This document shows, in pieces, positions 16,177 to 25,290 of a stretch of 64,000 bases of DNA. Made by a program: the position numbers and the translations under genes. How positions within the stretch are numbered: the first letter of the stretch is position 1; each line of letters opens with the position of its first letter. Location of the stretch: the NCBI RefSeq assembly GCF_001929375.1, contig NZ_MSGO01000006.1, positions 1 to 64,000 on the forward strand. Direction: 5' to 3'. The notes beneath the pieces are model-generated. The model had not been told where the DNA came from and did no database searches. It saw only the letters and a program-made list of their open reading frames with translations. The DNA comes from Actinomyces oris (lineage in GTDB: Bacteria > Actinomycetota > Actinomycetes > Actinomycetales > Actinomycetaceae).

Positions 16177-17190
16177 GTGGCCAGCACCACCGCACCGTCG
16201 TCGCCGCCCCCAGCGGGCGCCGCGACCGCCTCCAGCAGCGCCGACGACGCCATCATCCAGCCCGGCAAGGCCCCCGGGCAGACCGGCAACCGGATCTTCA
16301 CCGGACTGTCCTTCGGCGCCGGCACCCTCATCATGGTGGTCCTCGCCCTCGTGGCCGCCTTCCTCATCCGGGAGACGCTGCCCGCCCTGACGGCCTCGCG
16401 CCAGACCCTGGAGTCGGTCTCCTTCATGCGCGACCGCAGCCTGTGGGGCTACGTGGCTCCGCTCGTCTTCGGCACGCTGCTGTCCTCGACCATCGCCCTG
16501 GGCGTCGCGGTGCCGCTGAGCATCGGGGTGGCCCTGTTCATCTCCCACTTCGCCCCGCGTCGCCTGGCCCAGGCCCTGGGCTACATGGTGGACCTGCTGG
16601 CCGCGATCCCCTCCGTGGTCTTCGGTCTGTGGGGCTTCCTGTGGCTGGTGCCCCTGCTCGACCCCATCAACACCTGGCTGAGCGACAACCTCGGCTTCAT
16701 CCCGCTGTTCGCCGACTACACGGCCCCGGCCAAGAACATCACCACCGCCTCCCTGGTCCTGGCCGTCATGATCCTGCCGATCATCACCGCCACCATCCGC
16801 GAGATCTTCCTCCAGACGCCCACCCTCCAGGAGGAGGCCTCCCTGGCTCTGGGGGCCACCCGCTACGAGATGATCCGCCAGGCCGTCCTGCCCTTCGGCC
16901 GCTCCGGCATCATCTCCGCCTCCATGCTGGGGCTCGGTCGCGCCCTGGGGGAGACCATGGCCGTCCTCATGATCCTCTCACCCGGCATGGGGCTGAACCT
17001 CCGAGTCCTCCAGGCCGGCCAGCACCAGACCATCGCCGCCAACATCGCCTCGCAGTTCCGCGAGGCCTACGGGCTGAGCGTCAACGTGCTCATCGCCACC
17101 GGCCTGGTCCTGTTCATCATCACCTTCGCGGTCAACTCCCTGGCGCGGTGGATCATCGCGCGCCGCTCCGAGTTCTCAGGAGCCAGCTGA
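16177..17190 (+). CDS. pstC: Phosphate ABC transporter permease PstC
   Basis: This is one of the two membrane subunits of the Pst phosphate importer, with about six helices after a 45-residue Pro/Ala/Ser-rich cytoplasmic leader. Family segments include PLVFGTLLSSTIALGVAVPL, AAIPSVVFGLWGFLWLVPLL, the ABC-permease EAA loop EEASLALGATRYEMIRQAVLP, and ALGETMAVLMILSPG. I choose GTG 16177 (337 aa) because the strong site GAGGAGG lies 7 nt before it; ATG 16117 in the same frame has no comparable site. The stop is one base from the pstA start, so the two are translationally coupled. Confidence 0.94.
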   Translation: MASTTAPSSPPPAGAATASSSADDAIIQPGKAPGQTGNRIFTGLSFGAGTLIMVVLALVAAFLIRETLPALTASRQTLESVSFMRDRSLWGYVAPLVFGTLLSSTIALGVAVPLSIGVALFISHFAPRRLAQALGYMVDLLAAIPSVVFGLWGFLWLVPLLDPINTWLSDNLGFIPLFADYTAPAKNITTASLVLAVMILPIITATIREIFLQTPTLQEEASLALGATRYEMIRQAVLPFGRSGIISASMLGLGRALGETMAVLMILSPGMGLNLRVLQAGQHQTIAANIASQFREAYGLSVNVLIATGLVLFIITFAVNSLARWIIARRSEFSGAS

Positions 17191-17191
17191 C

Positions 17192-18415
17192 ATGACGCCC
17201 ACGAACACACCCGAGCCCACCGCCGGCGCCGCTCCCGACGGCGCGGTCCCCCGCCCCGACCCGGCCGCCGCTGCCGGTTCCGCAGGCGAGACCGGTGCCC
17301 CCGCGCCCAAGTCCCTCAAGGCCGCGCTCGCGGCCGCCGAGGCCCCGGCCGCCCCCGTCGACCCCCTGGCCGACCCGCCCACCATCGAGGGCGTGCCCCT
17401 GACCTCCTACCGCCTGCCCGACTGGTTCATCTGGGCCGCGCTGGGAGCCGCCTTCGTCGTCGTCGGCGGGATCGGCCTGCTGGCCGGGTGGAGCATCGCC
17501 GCCGTCGTCGCCCTGACCGCCCCGGTGTGGGTGGTGGGCGCCACTGCCGTCTCCTGGGTGCGCGAGGGCGAGCGCTGGGGCCGCAACACCCTGGTGACCC
17601 TCCTCATCTACCTGTCCTTCGCCGTCGTCATGGTGCCGCTGGTCTCCCTGGTGTGGATGGTCCTGTCGGGCGGCTCGGCCCGCTTCGGCTACGACTTCCT
17701 GACCACCAACATGCGCGGCGCCGACGCCTCCAACGGCGGCTTCTACCACGGCATCGTCGGCACCCTTCAGATCACTGGGATCGCCACCCTCATCTCGGTG
17801 CCCCTGGGACTGTTCACCGCCGTCTTCCTCGTGGAGTACAACGGCGGCTGGATCGCCCGGGTCATCACCTTCCTCGTCGACGTCATGACCGGCATCCCCT
17901 CGATCGTGGCCGGGCTGTTCGCCTACTCGATCTTCCTCATCGCGGCCGGCCCCCGCTACCAGGCCGGCATCATCGGGGCCGTCGCCTTGAGCGTCCTCAT
18001 GACGCCGGTGGTCATTCGCGGCGTGGAGGAGATGCTCAAGCTCGTCCCCTCCCACCTGCGCGAGGCCTCCTACGCGCTGGGCGTGCCCAAGTGGCTCACC
18101 ATCGTCAAGGTCGTGCTGCGCACCGCGGTGGCCGGCATCACCACCTCCGTCATGATCGCCATCGCCCGAGTCATCGGTGAGACCGCCCCGCTGCTCATCA
18201 CCGTGGGCCTGACGATCCGCACCAACACCAACCCGCTGGACGGCTCCATGTCCACCCTGCCGGTACTCGTCTACGACCAGTACTCCCGCGGGGAGGCCGC
18301 CGCCATGGAGCGGGCCTGGGCCGGGGCGCTGACCCTCATCATCCTGGTCATGCTGCTCAACCTCGCGGCCCGCCTCATCTCCAAGTACTTCAGCCCCAAG
18401 GGCGGCCGGCGCTGA
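17192..18415 (+). CDS. pstA: Phosphate ABC transporter permease PstA
   Basis: This is the second membrane subunit of the Pst importer. The 407-aa protein has a leader of about 65 residues rich in Ala and Pro, then two closely spaced helices, then the permease core: [40 protein letters not shown], the EAA loop [20 protein letters not shown], and [17 protein letters not shown] 17192 starts one base after the pstC stop, with TCAGGAG upstream. Usual PstA proteins are about 300 aa, so the N-terminal extension is notable. pstB follows after 71 bp. Confidence 0.94.
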   Translation: MTPTNTPEPTAGAAPDGAVPRPDPAAAAGSAGETGAPAPKSLKAALAAAEAPAAPVDPLADPPTIEGVPLTSYRLPDWFIWAALGAAFVVVGGIGLLAGWSIAAVVALTAPVWVVGATAVSWVREGERWGRNTLVTLLIYLSFAVVMVPLVSLVWMVLSGGSARFGYDFLTTNMRGADASNGGFYHGIVGTLQITGIATLISVPLGLFTAVFLVEYNGGWIARVITFLVDVMTGIPSIVAGLFAYSIFLIAAGPRYQAGIIGAVALSVLMTPVVIRGVEEMLKLVPSHLREASYALGVPKWLTIVKVVLRTAVAGITTSVMIAIARVIGETAPLLITVGLTIRTNTNPLDGSMSTLPVLVYDQYSRGEAAAMERAWAGALTLIILVMLLNLAARLISKYFSPKGGRR

Positions 18416-18486
18416 GCCGCGCCCGAGCCATCGCGCCCGCAGCGCCCCAGAGCCCTCCACCGTTCACCTCAGGTAAAGGAACCGAC

Positions 18487-19266
18487 GTGTCCAAGCGCAT
18501 CGACGTTATCGGCGAGAACATCTACTACGGCGACTTCCTGGCCGTGAAGGACGTCAACGTCGTCATCGAGCCCAAGTCCGTCACCGCCCTCATCGGCCCC
18601 TCCGGCTGCGGGAAGTCCACCTTCCTGCGCACCCTCAACCGCATGCACGAGACCATCCCCGGTGCCCGCGTCGAGGGCCAGGTCATCGTCGATGGCGTCA
18701 ACCTCTATGGCCCCGGCGTCGATGCCGTCCAGGTGCGCCGCGCCATCGGCATGGTCTTCCAGCGGCCCAACCCGTTCCCCACCATGTCCATCGCCGAGAA
18801 CGTCCTGGCCGGCGTGCGCCTCAACAACCGCCGCATCAAGAAGTCCGATGCCGACGACCTGGTGGAGGCCTCCCTGCGCGGAGCCAACCTGTGGGACGAG
18901 GTCAAGGACCGCCTGGACCGGCCGGGCCTGGGGCTCTCGGGCGGTCAGCAGCAGCGCCTGTGCATCGCCCGCGCCATCGCGGTCAAGCCCGCCGTCCTGC
19001 TCATGGACGAGCCCTGCTCCGCCCTGGACCCCATCTCCACGCTCGCCATCGAGGACCTCATCTCCGAGCTCAAGACGGACTACACGATCGTCATCGTCAC
19101 CCACAACATGCAGCAGGCCTCGCGCGTGAGCGACATGACCGGGTTCTTCAACCTGGAGGCCACCGGCAAGCCGGGACACCTCGTCGAGTACGACTCCACC
19201 GACAAGATCTTCTCCGCTCCCAGCCAGCAGGCCACTGAGGACTACATCTCGGGCCGCTTCGGCTGA
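18487..19266 (+). CDS. pstB: Phosphate ABC transporter ATPase PstB
   Basis: The 259-aa ATPase drives phosphate import through PstCA. It has Walker [10 protein letters not shown], the PstB-specific [20 protein letters not shown]-loop [15 protein letters not shown], signature [14 protein letters not shown], Walker [14 protein letters not shown] and H-loop VTHNMQQA. It starts at GTG 18487 with AAAGGAACCGAC upstream. No phoU gene follows. The gene ends 16 bp before a copy of the 132-bp repeat, which may form the operon's 3' end. Confidence 0.97.
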   Translation: MSKRIDVIGENIYYGDFLAVKDVNVVIEPKSVTALIGPSGCGKSTFLRTLNRMHETIPGARVEGQVIVDGVNLYGPGVDAVQVRRAIGMVFQRPNPFPTMSIAENVLAGVRLNNRRIKKSDADDLVEASLRGANLWDEVKDRLDRPGLGLSGGQQQRLCIARAIAVKPAVLLMDEPCSALDPISTLAIEDLISELKTDYTIVIVTHNMQQASRVSDMTGFFNLEATGKPGHLVEYDSTDKIFSAPSQQATEDYISGRFG

Positions 19267-19282
19267 GGATCGAGGGGCCAGG

Positions 19283-19415
19283 TGTCACGAATGGCGACTT
19301 TTCAGGTCGCCTGAGGCCTGTCCGAGCGTCCCCTGATTCACGTCCCCGCAGGCCAGCGCGTGACACGTTGATCCGGGAGCTCTTACCGCGCAGGTAAAAG
19401 TCGCCCTGAGTGACA
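19283..19415. repeat. Dispersed intergenic repeat family 1, copy 3 (133 bp)
   Basis: The left end TGTCACGAATGGCGACTTTT is identical to copies at 2660 and 5755, and the right end reads AAAAGTCGCCCTGAGTGACA. These give the best inverted pair of the family (16 of 20 positions, with the mismatches confined to the four variable bases). CGCAGGCCA is at offset 64. The rest of the interior differs from the other two copies. It lies between pstB and the convergent GlnR-type gene. Confidence 0.82.
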
Positions 19416-19713
19416 CTTGTGGGTGCCTGGCGTGACGCGGCGGTGCGGTTACGAGGGGAGGCGGGCGACAGGCCGCTGGGGAGAGATGGGGACGTCGGGC
19501 CGGAGAGCGCCAGTCGGCGCGAATGCCGCTCGCGGCGGCTTGAGTTGGAGCCCGGGGCCCGTCACGGCCCGACGCCGCCCACGAGTCTACAGGTCCGGGC
19601 TCCGGGCCGCGGCGGTGTCCACCCAGTGAATCCACCCGGCGGTCAGGGAGACGTCTGGGCTGCTCCTGGCTGGGTCTGCCCGGGCCTTCTCAGGCTCCCC
19701 GGGGCCGGTGTGC
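19416..19713. other. Spacer between repeat and GlnR-type gene, no gene seen
   Basis: This is 298 bp of GC-rich sequence downstream of the convergent regulator gene. Short open frames here have no domain, no ribosome binding site and no conserved look. I see no strong hairpin other than the neighbouring repeat. Confidence 0.45.
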
Positions 19714-20385
19714 TCAGGCGTCCTCGGGGGCGTCCAGGCGGTAGCCGACGTTGCGCACCGTGCCGATGAGGTTGTCGTGCTCGGTGCCCAGCTTGGCGCG
19801 CAGGCGACGGATGTGCACGTCCACCGTGCGTGAGCCGCCGATGTAGTCCTCGCCCCACACCTCGTGCAGGAGCGCGTCACGGGTCAGGACCCGCCCCCGG
19901 TTGGCGGCCAGGAACTTCAGCAGCTCGAACTCCTTGTAGGTCAGGTCCAGGATCGTGCCGCGCAGTCGGGCCGTGTAGGCGGTGACGTCAATGACGAGGT
20001 CACCCACGTCGATGCGGTCGTCGTCGGCCTCGTCCACGACCGGGACGTGGGCGCGCAGCAGCCGCAGCCGGGCCGACAGCTCGGCGGGCTTGGCGCCGGC
20101 CATGACGAAGTCGGCGGCGCCCCAGTCGATCTGCACTGCGGCGGCGCCGCCCTCCTCCACGATGAGGATGATGGGCGGGCAGTCCATGGGGCCGGTGAAG
20201 AGCTGGCACAGAGCGCGGGCACGGGTCAGGTCCCCGCGGGCGTCGATCATGACGACATCGGCGCTGTCCACCTCCGCGTAGGAGGAAGGCGTCGGGGGGA
20301 GGCACTCCACCGGGGAGTCGAGGAAGGCGGTCGCCGGCAGGACGTCAGTGGCGTCACTCTCACGAGTGAACATGATGATCCGCAT
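19714..20385 (-). CDS. glnR: GlnR-type (OmpR-family) response regulator
   Basis: This 223-aa regulator has an atypical N-terminal receiver domain and a C-terminal winged helix. The receiver segment ARALCQLF...CPPIILIVEEGGAAAVQIDWGA matches the pattern of Streptomyces GlnR, with Asp48 at the phosphorylation position. The DNA-binding domain has DLTYKEFELLKFLAANRGRV, SRTVDVHIRRLRAKLG and IGTVRNVGYRLD. GlnR controls nitrogen assimilation genes without a partner kinase. In mycobacteria the Rv0818 homologue is near the pstB-like gene phoT, matching the position here. The start is ATG 20385 with GGAAGGAGCAGCC upstream; the longer frame to 20472 is rejected. The family is secure and the exact regulon is not known. 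Confidence 0.85.
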   Translation of the reverse strand: MRIIMFTRESDATDVLPATAFLDSPVECLPPTPSSYAEVDSADVVMIDARGDLTRARALCQLFTGPMDCPPIILIVEEGGAAAVQIDWGAADFVMAGAKPAELSARLRLLRAHVPVVDEADDDRIDVGDLVIDVTAYTARLRGTILDLTYKEFELLKFLAANRGRVLTRDALLHEVWGEDYIGGSRTVDVHIRRLRAKLGTEHDNLIGTVRNVGYRLDAPEDA

Positions 20386-20592
20386 GGCTGCTCCTTCCGT
20401 GGCTCGCGACCTGGAACCGCCGGCGCAGTCGAGCTGAGCAGCGGCGATACTATTGGGACAAGTCAACCACACCTGGTCGCAGGCGAAATCCCCAGGGGCA
20501 ACGACTGTCCGGATAGTGGCCGTCCAGGGGGAGGCCGGAGCGGGGGCCGTGTGAGGTCACACTGGGCCCTGCGGCCGCCCGGGTGTGGGACG

Positions 20593-21729
20593 ATGCGTGC
20601 TGTGACTACCCACCACCGACGAGCCCAACCGGCCGCGCGCGCCCGCGGAGCCTCTCGAGGCTCGCGCGATGACTCCCAAGCCGTAGCCGTTCCAACGGCC
20701 GCCGGTGGCGCGGCGGACTGGGCCAGCGTCATCGGCGTGGGCGACTCTCTCGCCTCGGCTGGGCCCGCCGGGTCGGAGCCCGCCGTGCGCTCGTCCGGCT
20801 CGGATACCCCCGGCGAGTCGGACGGTCCCTCCGATGCTCCGGCGGCGGCCCGCTCAGCGGACTCGGGGGATGACGTCGACCTCACCGAGGACCTGGGCTA
20901 CGCCACCCGCCGCGCCTCCAACCGCCCCAAGGAGCCGGGCCTGGTGGACCCAGCCTGGACCCGGCTCGCCTTCGCGGGCGTGGTGCCGCTGCTGCTGGCG
21001 GTCGGCTCGGTCCTGCCCGGCTGGGTGAGGCTGGCCCTCGTGGCCGCCCTGGTGCCGGCCGCCGCGCAGGGCTGGCCCGCGCTCGTGCGCGCCCGGCACG
21101 ACCTGGGCGGCACGATCGTCATGACGATCACTGGACTGTCGGCCGCCGTCAGCGTCTACCTCCTCGACGACATGGGGGTGGCCGGACTGGTCATGGCCTT
21201 CTCGATCCTGGCGGCCTTCGTCGGCCAGATGCTGCGGCGCGACGGCCGTCATAACCTGGTCGAGGACCTGTCCTCAACGGTGGCCGGCTGCCTCGTGGCG
21301 GTCTCCGGTTCGGCCTGGTGCGCTCTGGAACCGGGGCTGGCCGACCCGGCCATTGTCGTGCCCACCTGCCTGGCGCTGTTCGTCGGCGCCGTCCTGACCG
21401 TCCTCAACGTGCGTGCCCGGATGCTGGAGGCCCTCACCGTCACGGTACCCGCCGTGCTCGCCGGCGCTGCCGGCTACGTGCTGGCCTCGGCCGGCTTCTT
21501 CGGCCTGTCCCACATCAGTGCGACCGCGGCCCTGCAGAGCGCCGTGGCCTGCGTGGCCGTCGGCTTCGTGGCGGGGGTCCTCATGGCCTCGGGCAACCGC
21601 GTCTTGTGGACCCACCGGTGGGTGCCCGGCGGGCGGGCGGCGGTGGCCTCCGCGCTCGTGCCGATCCTGTCGGTCGGTGTGCCGGTCTACGCCATCGCCC
21701 GCCTCCTGGGCGGCTTCATCGCCGGCTGA
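20593..21729 (+). CDS. Polytopic membrane protein, unknown function
   Basis: The 378-aa product starts at ATG 20593 (GTG 20602 is possible). The first 115 residues are a hydrophilic low-complexity region rich in Ser, Ala, Gly and Asp. The rest has about eight to ten hydrophobic helices, for example LAFAGVVPLLLAVGSVLPGW, VAGLVMAFSILAAFVGQML and SALVPILSVGVPVYAIARLL. No transporter or enzyme motif is recognisable. It is divergent from the GlnR-type gene. The organisation resembles uncharacterised actinobacterial integral membrane proteins; I give no function. Confidence 0.7.
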   Translation: MRAVTTHHRRAQPAARARGASRGSRDDSQAVAVPTAAGGAADWASVIGVGDSLASAGPAGSEPAVRSSGSDTPGESDGPSDAPAAARSADSGDDVDLTEDLGYATRRASNRPKEPGLVDPAWTRLAFAGVVPLLLAVGSVLPGWVRLALVAALVPAAAQGWPALVRARHDLGGTIVMTITGLSAAVSVYLLDDMGVAGLVMAFSILAAFVGQMLRRDGRHNLVEDLSSTVAGCLVAVSGSAWCALEPGLADPAIVVPTCLALFVGAVLTVLNVRARMLEALTVTVPAVLAGAAGYVLASAGFFGLSHISATAALQSAVACVAVGFVAGVLMASGNRVLWTHRWVPGGRAAVASALVPILSVGVPVYAIARLLGGFIAG

Positions 21730-21771
21730 CCTGCCCCGCGAGGCCCCGAGCGCCGCGTCACGGCGGCCGGA

Positions 21772-21891
21772 TGTCCAAATCGGTGACAAAGAGGCTCCGA
21801 AGCCCTGCGGTCAAGCGAAGAAACCGCGGAATCATGCGGTTTCATCTGGCGCGCTCAGTGCTCCTCACCGCCTTTGTCACTGATGTGGACA
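21772..21891. repeat. 120-bp double-palindrome repeat family 2, copy B
   Basis: This copy is 120 bp, TGTCCAAATC...GATGTGGACA, with nearly complementary outer arms (TGTCCAAATCGGTGACAAAG against TGTCCACATCAGTGACAAAG). The inner hairpin AAACCGC/GCGGTTT has the loop GGAATCAT, the reverse complement of the loop in copy A, so it is in the opposite orientation. The hairpin centre (21831.5) coincides with the element centre. It begins 42 bp after the membrane-protein stop. Confidence 0.88.
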
Positions 21892-22020
21892 CCACAGTGC
21901 CGATCCTGCCCGGATCTGCGGCTCCAGGATGCGCCGGACGCTCAGGGCGCCGGCGGCTCCGCCCGGCCGGGGCGGGCGGCGCGTGTGATGCGGCCCGGGG
22001 TGACGTCGTAGGCTGCGGGC

Positions 22021-22770
22021 ATGGCATTCACGCTTCCTGACGACCTGGCCCCCGAGCTCTACCCGCTGGCCTGGCTGGCCGGCACCTGGCGCGGCTACGG
22101 CATCCTCACCTACGGCGAGACCGTGCCCGAGCAGGCCGTCTACCAGGAGATGACCTTCGACCACGACGGCGGCCCCTACCTGCGCCAGACCACCACCATC
22201 TGGACGGTCGACGCCACCCGCTCCAAGAACCTCGACTTCGAGATGCCCGGCCTCCAGGGCGCGTCCCTCCTGGCCCCCGCCCAGATCTGGTCCACCGAGA
22301 CCACCTACTGGCGGCCCGTCGGCCAGGAGCAGCCCGACGGCGCCGAGACCACTGAGCCCGTCGAGGACGCCGCCGACACCAAGGGCTCCGGCGGTCCGCT
22401 CACCCCCGTCACCCGCCTCGAGCTCGTCTCGGCCGACCCCGCCGGCCACGTCGCCGTCTGGGAGGGCTGGATTCAGGGGCCGCGCGCCCAGGTCGGCACC
22501 CAGGCCGTGGGTCGGGCCCGCACCGCCGTCCCCGTGGAGGAGATGACCCGCATGTTCGGGCTCGTGGGCGGCGACCTCATGTGGACCCAGGACATGGCCG
22601 CCTTCGGTCAGAGCGAGGTGACTACCTACGCCTCGGGCCGCCTCGGCCGCGTCGACGACGTGAACGACCCCGCCGCCCAGCCCGGCTCCGCCCTCGACCC
22701 GGCTGAGCCGGCGGAGGAGCCCTCCGACTCCTCCGCGCCTGCCTCCGACGACGCCGAGCCGACCGCCTGA
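22021..22770 (+). CDS. FABP/nitrobindin-like beta-barrel protein
   Basis: The 249-aa protein shows the family opening LYPLAWLAGTWRGYG, with the GxWxGxG motif at residues 21-27, then YQEMTFDHDGGPYLRQTTTIW and the late GGDLMWTQDMAAFGQSE. These mark the heme-binding nitrobindin/FABP-like beta-barrel family (peroxynitrite detoxification in studied members). The usual C-terminal histidine of the heme-binding members appears replaced (TTYASGRL where PHLSARL is common), so heme binding is doubtful. A Pro/Ser/Asp-rich tail of about 30 residues follows. The start is ATG 22021. The stop overlaps the ygfZ start in TGATG, so the two are coupled. Confidence 0.82.
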   Translation: MAFTLPDDLAPELYPLAWLAGTWRGYGILTYGETVPEQAVYQEMTFDHDGGPYLRQTTTIWTVDATRSKNLDFEMPGLQGASLLAPAQIWSTETTYWRPVGQEQPDGAETTEPVEDAADTKGSGGPLTPVTRLELVSADPAGHVAVWEGWIQGPRAQVGTQAVGRARTAVPVEEMTRMFGLVGGDLMWTQDMAAFGQSEVTTYASGRLGRVDDVNDPAAQPGSALDPAEPAEEPSDSSAPASDDAEPTA

Positions 22771-24017
22771 TGCTCCCCTCCCCACTGCTGACCCGCCCCG
22801 GCGCCGTCGCCTCCGCCCCGGACGACCCCGACGAGGCAGTCCCCGCCCATCTCGGCGACCCCGGCCGCGAGCAGTCCGCCCTGGTGGAGGGGCGCGCGGC
22901 CTGCGCCCTGGCGCGCGACGTCGTCACCGTCACCGGGCCGGACCGCCTGAGCTGGCTGACCACGCTGTCCAGCCAGGTGCTCACCTCCCTGGAGCCCGGC
23001 GACGGCGGCGCGGAGACGCTGCTCCTCGACGCCCAGGGGCACATCACGCATGCGCTCGCGGCCCTCGACGACGGCCGCACGCTCTGGCTCGTCACGGAGG
23101 CCGGCCGCGGCGCGGCGCTGGCGGCCTTCCTGGACTCCATGCGCTTCATGCTGCGCGTCGAGGTGACCGAGCGGCTGGACGTCATGGCGCTGGGCGCCCT
23201 GGGGGAGGGGCTCGAGGCCCTGGCCCAGGCGGCGCGCGACACCGCGCCGGACGCCTCCGATCCACAGGCCGAGGCCGGCGACGCCGAGCCCCAGGACAAC
23301 GCCGGGCCTCAGGGCTCACTCATCGGCCTGTGGCGCGACCCGTGGCCGGGCGTCGTCGAGGGCGGCACGAGCTACGACGTCGGAGCGGACCGGCCGCATC
23401 CCGGCCAGGGCTACCAGGGCGGCTTCGTCCTGGTGCCCGCTCGGAGCGTGGACGCCGTGGCGCGGGTCTTCCTCACTGCGGAGGAGGGTCGGCGCCTGGC
23501 CGGCGCCCTGGCCTGGGAGGCCTTGCGCATTGAGGCCGGCCGCCCCCGCTGGGCCCGCGAGGCCGACGCCCGCGCGATCCCCCACGAGCTGGACTGGCTG
23601 CGCACGGCCGTGCACCTGACGAAGGGCTGCTACCCGGGGCAGGAGACGATTGCGCGCACCCTCAACCTGGGCCGGCCTCCGCGCCGCCTCACCGTGCTCC
23701 AGCTCGACGGTCTCGTCGGCGACCTGCCCCGGCCGGGGGCGAGTGTGCGCATGGGGGAGCGGGCCGTGGGCGCCGTGACCTCCGTGGCGCGACACCACGA
23801 GCTCGGCCCCATCGCCCTGGCTCTGCTGCGCCGGGCCGTGCCCGCGGGTGAGCAGCTGACCGTGGAGATCACCGAGGTCGACGAGGCCACCGGTGAGACC
23901 GTCCCGGTCGGTCGGGTTGACGCCGCCCAGGAGGTGCTGGTCTCCCCCGAGGGGCGCGCCCAGGCCAGTCCCTCCGAGCGGCCCGGCGCCGAGCTGCGCA
24001 AGGGCCTGCGGCTCTGA
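22770..24017 (+). CDS. ygfZ: YgfZ/GcvT-type folate-binding protein
   Basis: YgfZ proteins bind tetrahydrofolate and support assembly or repair of some iron-sulfur enzymes. The N-terminal GcvT-like domain has VTGPDRLSWLTTLSSQ and LLLDAQGHITHAL. The diagnostic motif KGCYPGQETIAR, with its conserved Cys, is present, followed by the barrel region PPRRLTVLQLDG. The 415-aa length is on the long side because of acidic Ala/Asp-rich insertions around residues 155-180. ATG 22770 overlaps the previous stop, and the pair is likely one transcript. Confidence 0.9.
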   Translation: MLPSPLLTRPGAVASAPDDPDEAVPAHLGDPGREQSALVEGRAACALARDVVTVTGPDRLSWLTTLSSQVLTSLEPGDGGAETLLLDAQGHITHALAALDDGRTLWLVTEAGRGAALAAFLDSMRFMLRVEVTERLDVMALGALGEGLEALAQAARDTAPDASDPQAEAGDAEPQDNAGPQGSLIGLWRDPWPGVVEGGTSYDVGADRPHPGQGYQGGFVLVPARSVDAVARVFLTAEEGRRLAGALAWEALRIEAGRPRWAREADARAIPHELDWLRTAVHLTKGCYPGQETIARTLNLGRPPRRLTVLQLDGLVGDLPRPGASVRMGERAVGAVTSVARHHELGPIALALLRRAVPAGEQLTVEITEVDEATGETVPVGRVDAAQEVLVSPEGRAQASPSERPGAELRKGLRL

Positions 24018-24249
24018 GCGGTCCCGAGCTCGATTGGTTTCGGTTGTCCCGGGCCCGGGCCGGCTGCTATGGGGGTGGAGCCGGACGTCTGCCCGGTGAT
24101 GGTCCGGGGGCTGTCACCCGCGGTGGCCAGTCGCTGTCGGCTCGAGGCTGATGGAACGGCTGACGGCCGCCACGTGAGGCCTCAGCTGTTCTCGCTGGGC
24201 GTGGCCGCCCGTCTGGGATCGGTGACCGGCGACCGGTAGCCTGGTGTGC

Positions 24250-24639
24250 GTGAGCGTCCTCAATGCTGTGTCATTCTTTCTCTCCGAGGCGGTCAGGTGG
24301 AGCTGGACCGCCGCCCAGGTTGTCTCTCTCGTCATGGGGATCTGGGCGCTGATCGACTCTCTGATGCGGCCGGCGGAGTACTACGCGGCGGCCGGCAAGA
24401 GCACCAAGCGGTTCTGGAACGTGGTTAACGCCGCGGGCACGGCGGTTGTCGGCCTGCTCGGGGCCGCCTCGATGTTGGGCCTGCTGGGCGTGGTGGCCAG
24501 CGCCGTCTACCTGGCGGATGTGCGCCCGGCGCTGCAGGCGCTGGCGCCGGTGCGGGTTCGCTCCTCGATCCGCATCCCGGGGCGGGCCTCCCAGCGTCGG
24601 CCGGGGCATGGCGGGCGCGGCAGGAGCGCTGGTCGCTGA
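24250..24639 (+). CDS. DUF2516-like small membrane protein
   Basis: This 129-aa protein has two to three hydrophobic helices (AAQVVSLVMGIWALIDSLMR and GTAVVGLLGAASMLGLLGVV). A conserved middle, RPAEYYAAAGKSTKRFWNVV, is typical of the actinobacterial DUF2516 family. The C-terminal 30 residues are Arg/Gly-rich. GTG 24250 is chosen over GTG 24244 by family length; no strong ribosome site is seen. The stop overlaps the dtd start as ATGA. The 3' part of this gene (24551-24607) recurs in decayed form at 26194. Confidence 0.7.
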   Translation: MSVLNAVSFFLSEAVRWSWTAAQVVSLVMGIWALIDSLMRPAEYYAAAGKSTKRFWNVVNAAGTAVVGLLGAASMLGLLGVVASAVYLADVRPALQALAPVRVRSSIRIPGRASQRRPGHGGRGRSAGR

Positions 24640-25067
24640 TGCGCGCGGTCATTCAGCGGGTCAACCGGGCGGCGGTCCGCGTCGACGGTGAGGTGGTCGG
24701 CGAGATCACCCGGCCCGGCCTCATGGTCCTCGTGGGCGCCACGCACGACGACGGCCCCACCCAGGTGGCCACCGTGGCCCGCAAGATCGCGGACCTGCGG
24801 CTCCTGGAGGGCGAGCTCTCGGTGACCGACGCCGGGGCGCCCGTGCTCGTCGTCTCCCAGTTCACCCTGTACGCCGACACCCGCAAGGGCCGGCGCCCCA
24901 CCTGGAACAAGGCGGCCCCCGGCGAGGTGGCCGAGCCCCTGGTGGAGGCGGTGGTCGAGGACCTGCGCGGGCGCGGCCTGGAGGTGGCCACCGGACGCTT
25001 CGGCGCCGACATGAAGATTGACATGGAGGCCGACGGCCCGGTGACGATCTTGATCGAGGCTGAATAG
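24639..25067 (+). CDS. dtd: D-aminoacyl-tRNA deacylase
   Basis: DTD hydrolyses D-amino acids mischarged on tRNA. The 142-aa length is standard. The start MRAVIQRVNRAAVRVDG, the catalytic motif VSQFTLYADTRKG and the closing Gly-cisPro motif DGPVTILIE are all present. ATG 24639 overlaps the stop of the upstream gene. The last 154 bp of the gene are repeated at 26292-26445 with about 94% identity. Confidence 0.96.
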   Translation: MRAVIQRVNRAAVRVDGEVVGEITRPGLMVLVGATHDDGPTQVATVARKIADLRLLEGELSVTDAGAPVLVVSQFTLYADTRKGRRPTWNKAAPGEVAEPLVEAVVEDLRGRGLEVATGRFGADMKIDMEADGPVTILIEAE

Positions 25068-25116
25068 GGCCTGTTGCGAAACTGGGGCGAGGTGACCGCG
25101 TGTTCATACCCTCTAC

Positions 25117-25147
25117 CCTTGAACGCGCGCCCCAAGGTACGACCGCG
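25117..25147. repeat. Partial copy of the GTACGACCGCG repeat
   Basis: CCTTGAAC...GCGCG...AAGGTACGACCGCGA matches one arm of the element at 47612-47682 and the repeat units at 58392. No second arm is seen here, so it looks like a fragment. Confidence 0.45.
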
Positions 25148-25290
25148 ACGTCGACGACCGGTGTACGGACATCGGCCCACAGTCGTGACGGGAGGCGGGG
25201 CCACGGCTCCTCCTCGGTGATTGAGGCACGACACCGCCGGTCCGTAGCGTTGCGGGTAACGTGAGACCCGCACAACGAGAGGAGCCGGAG

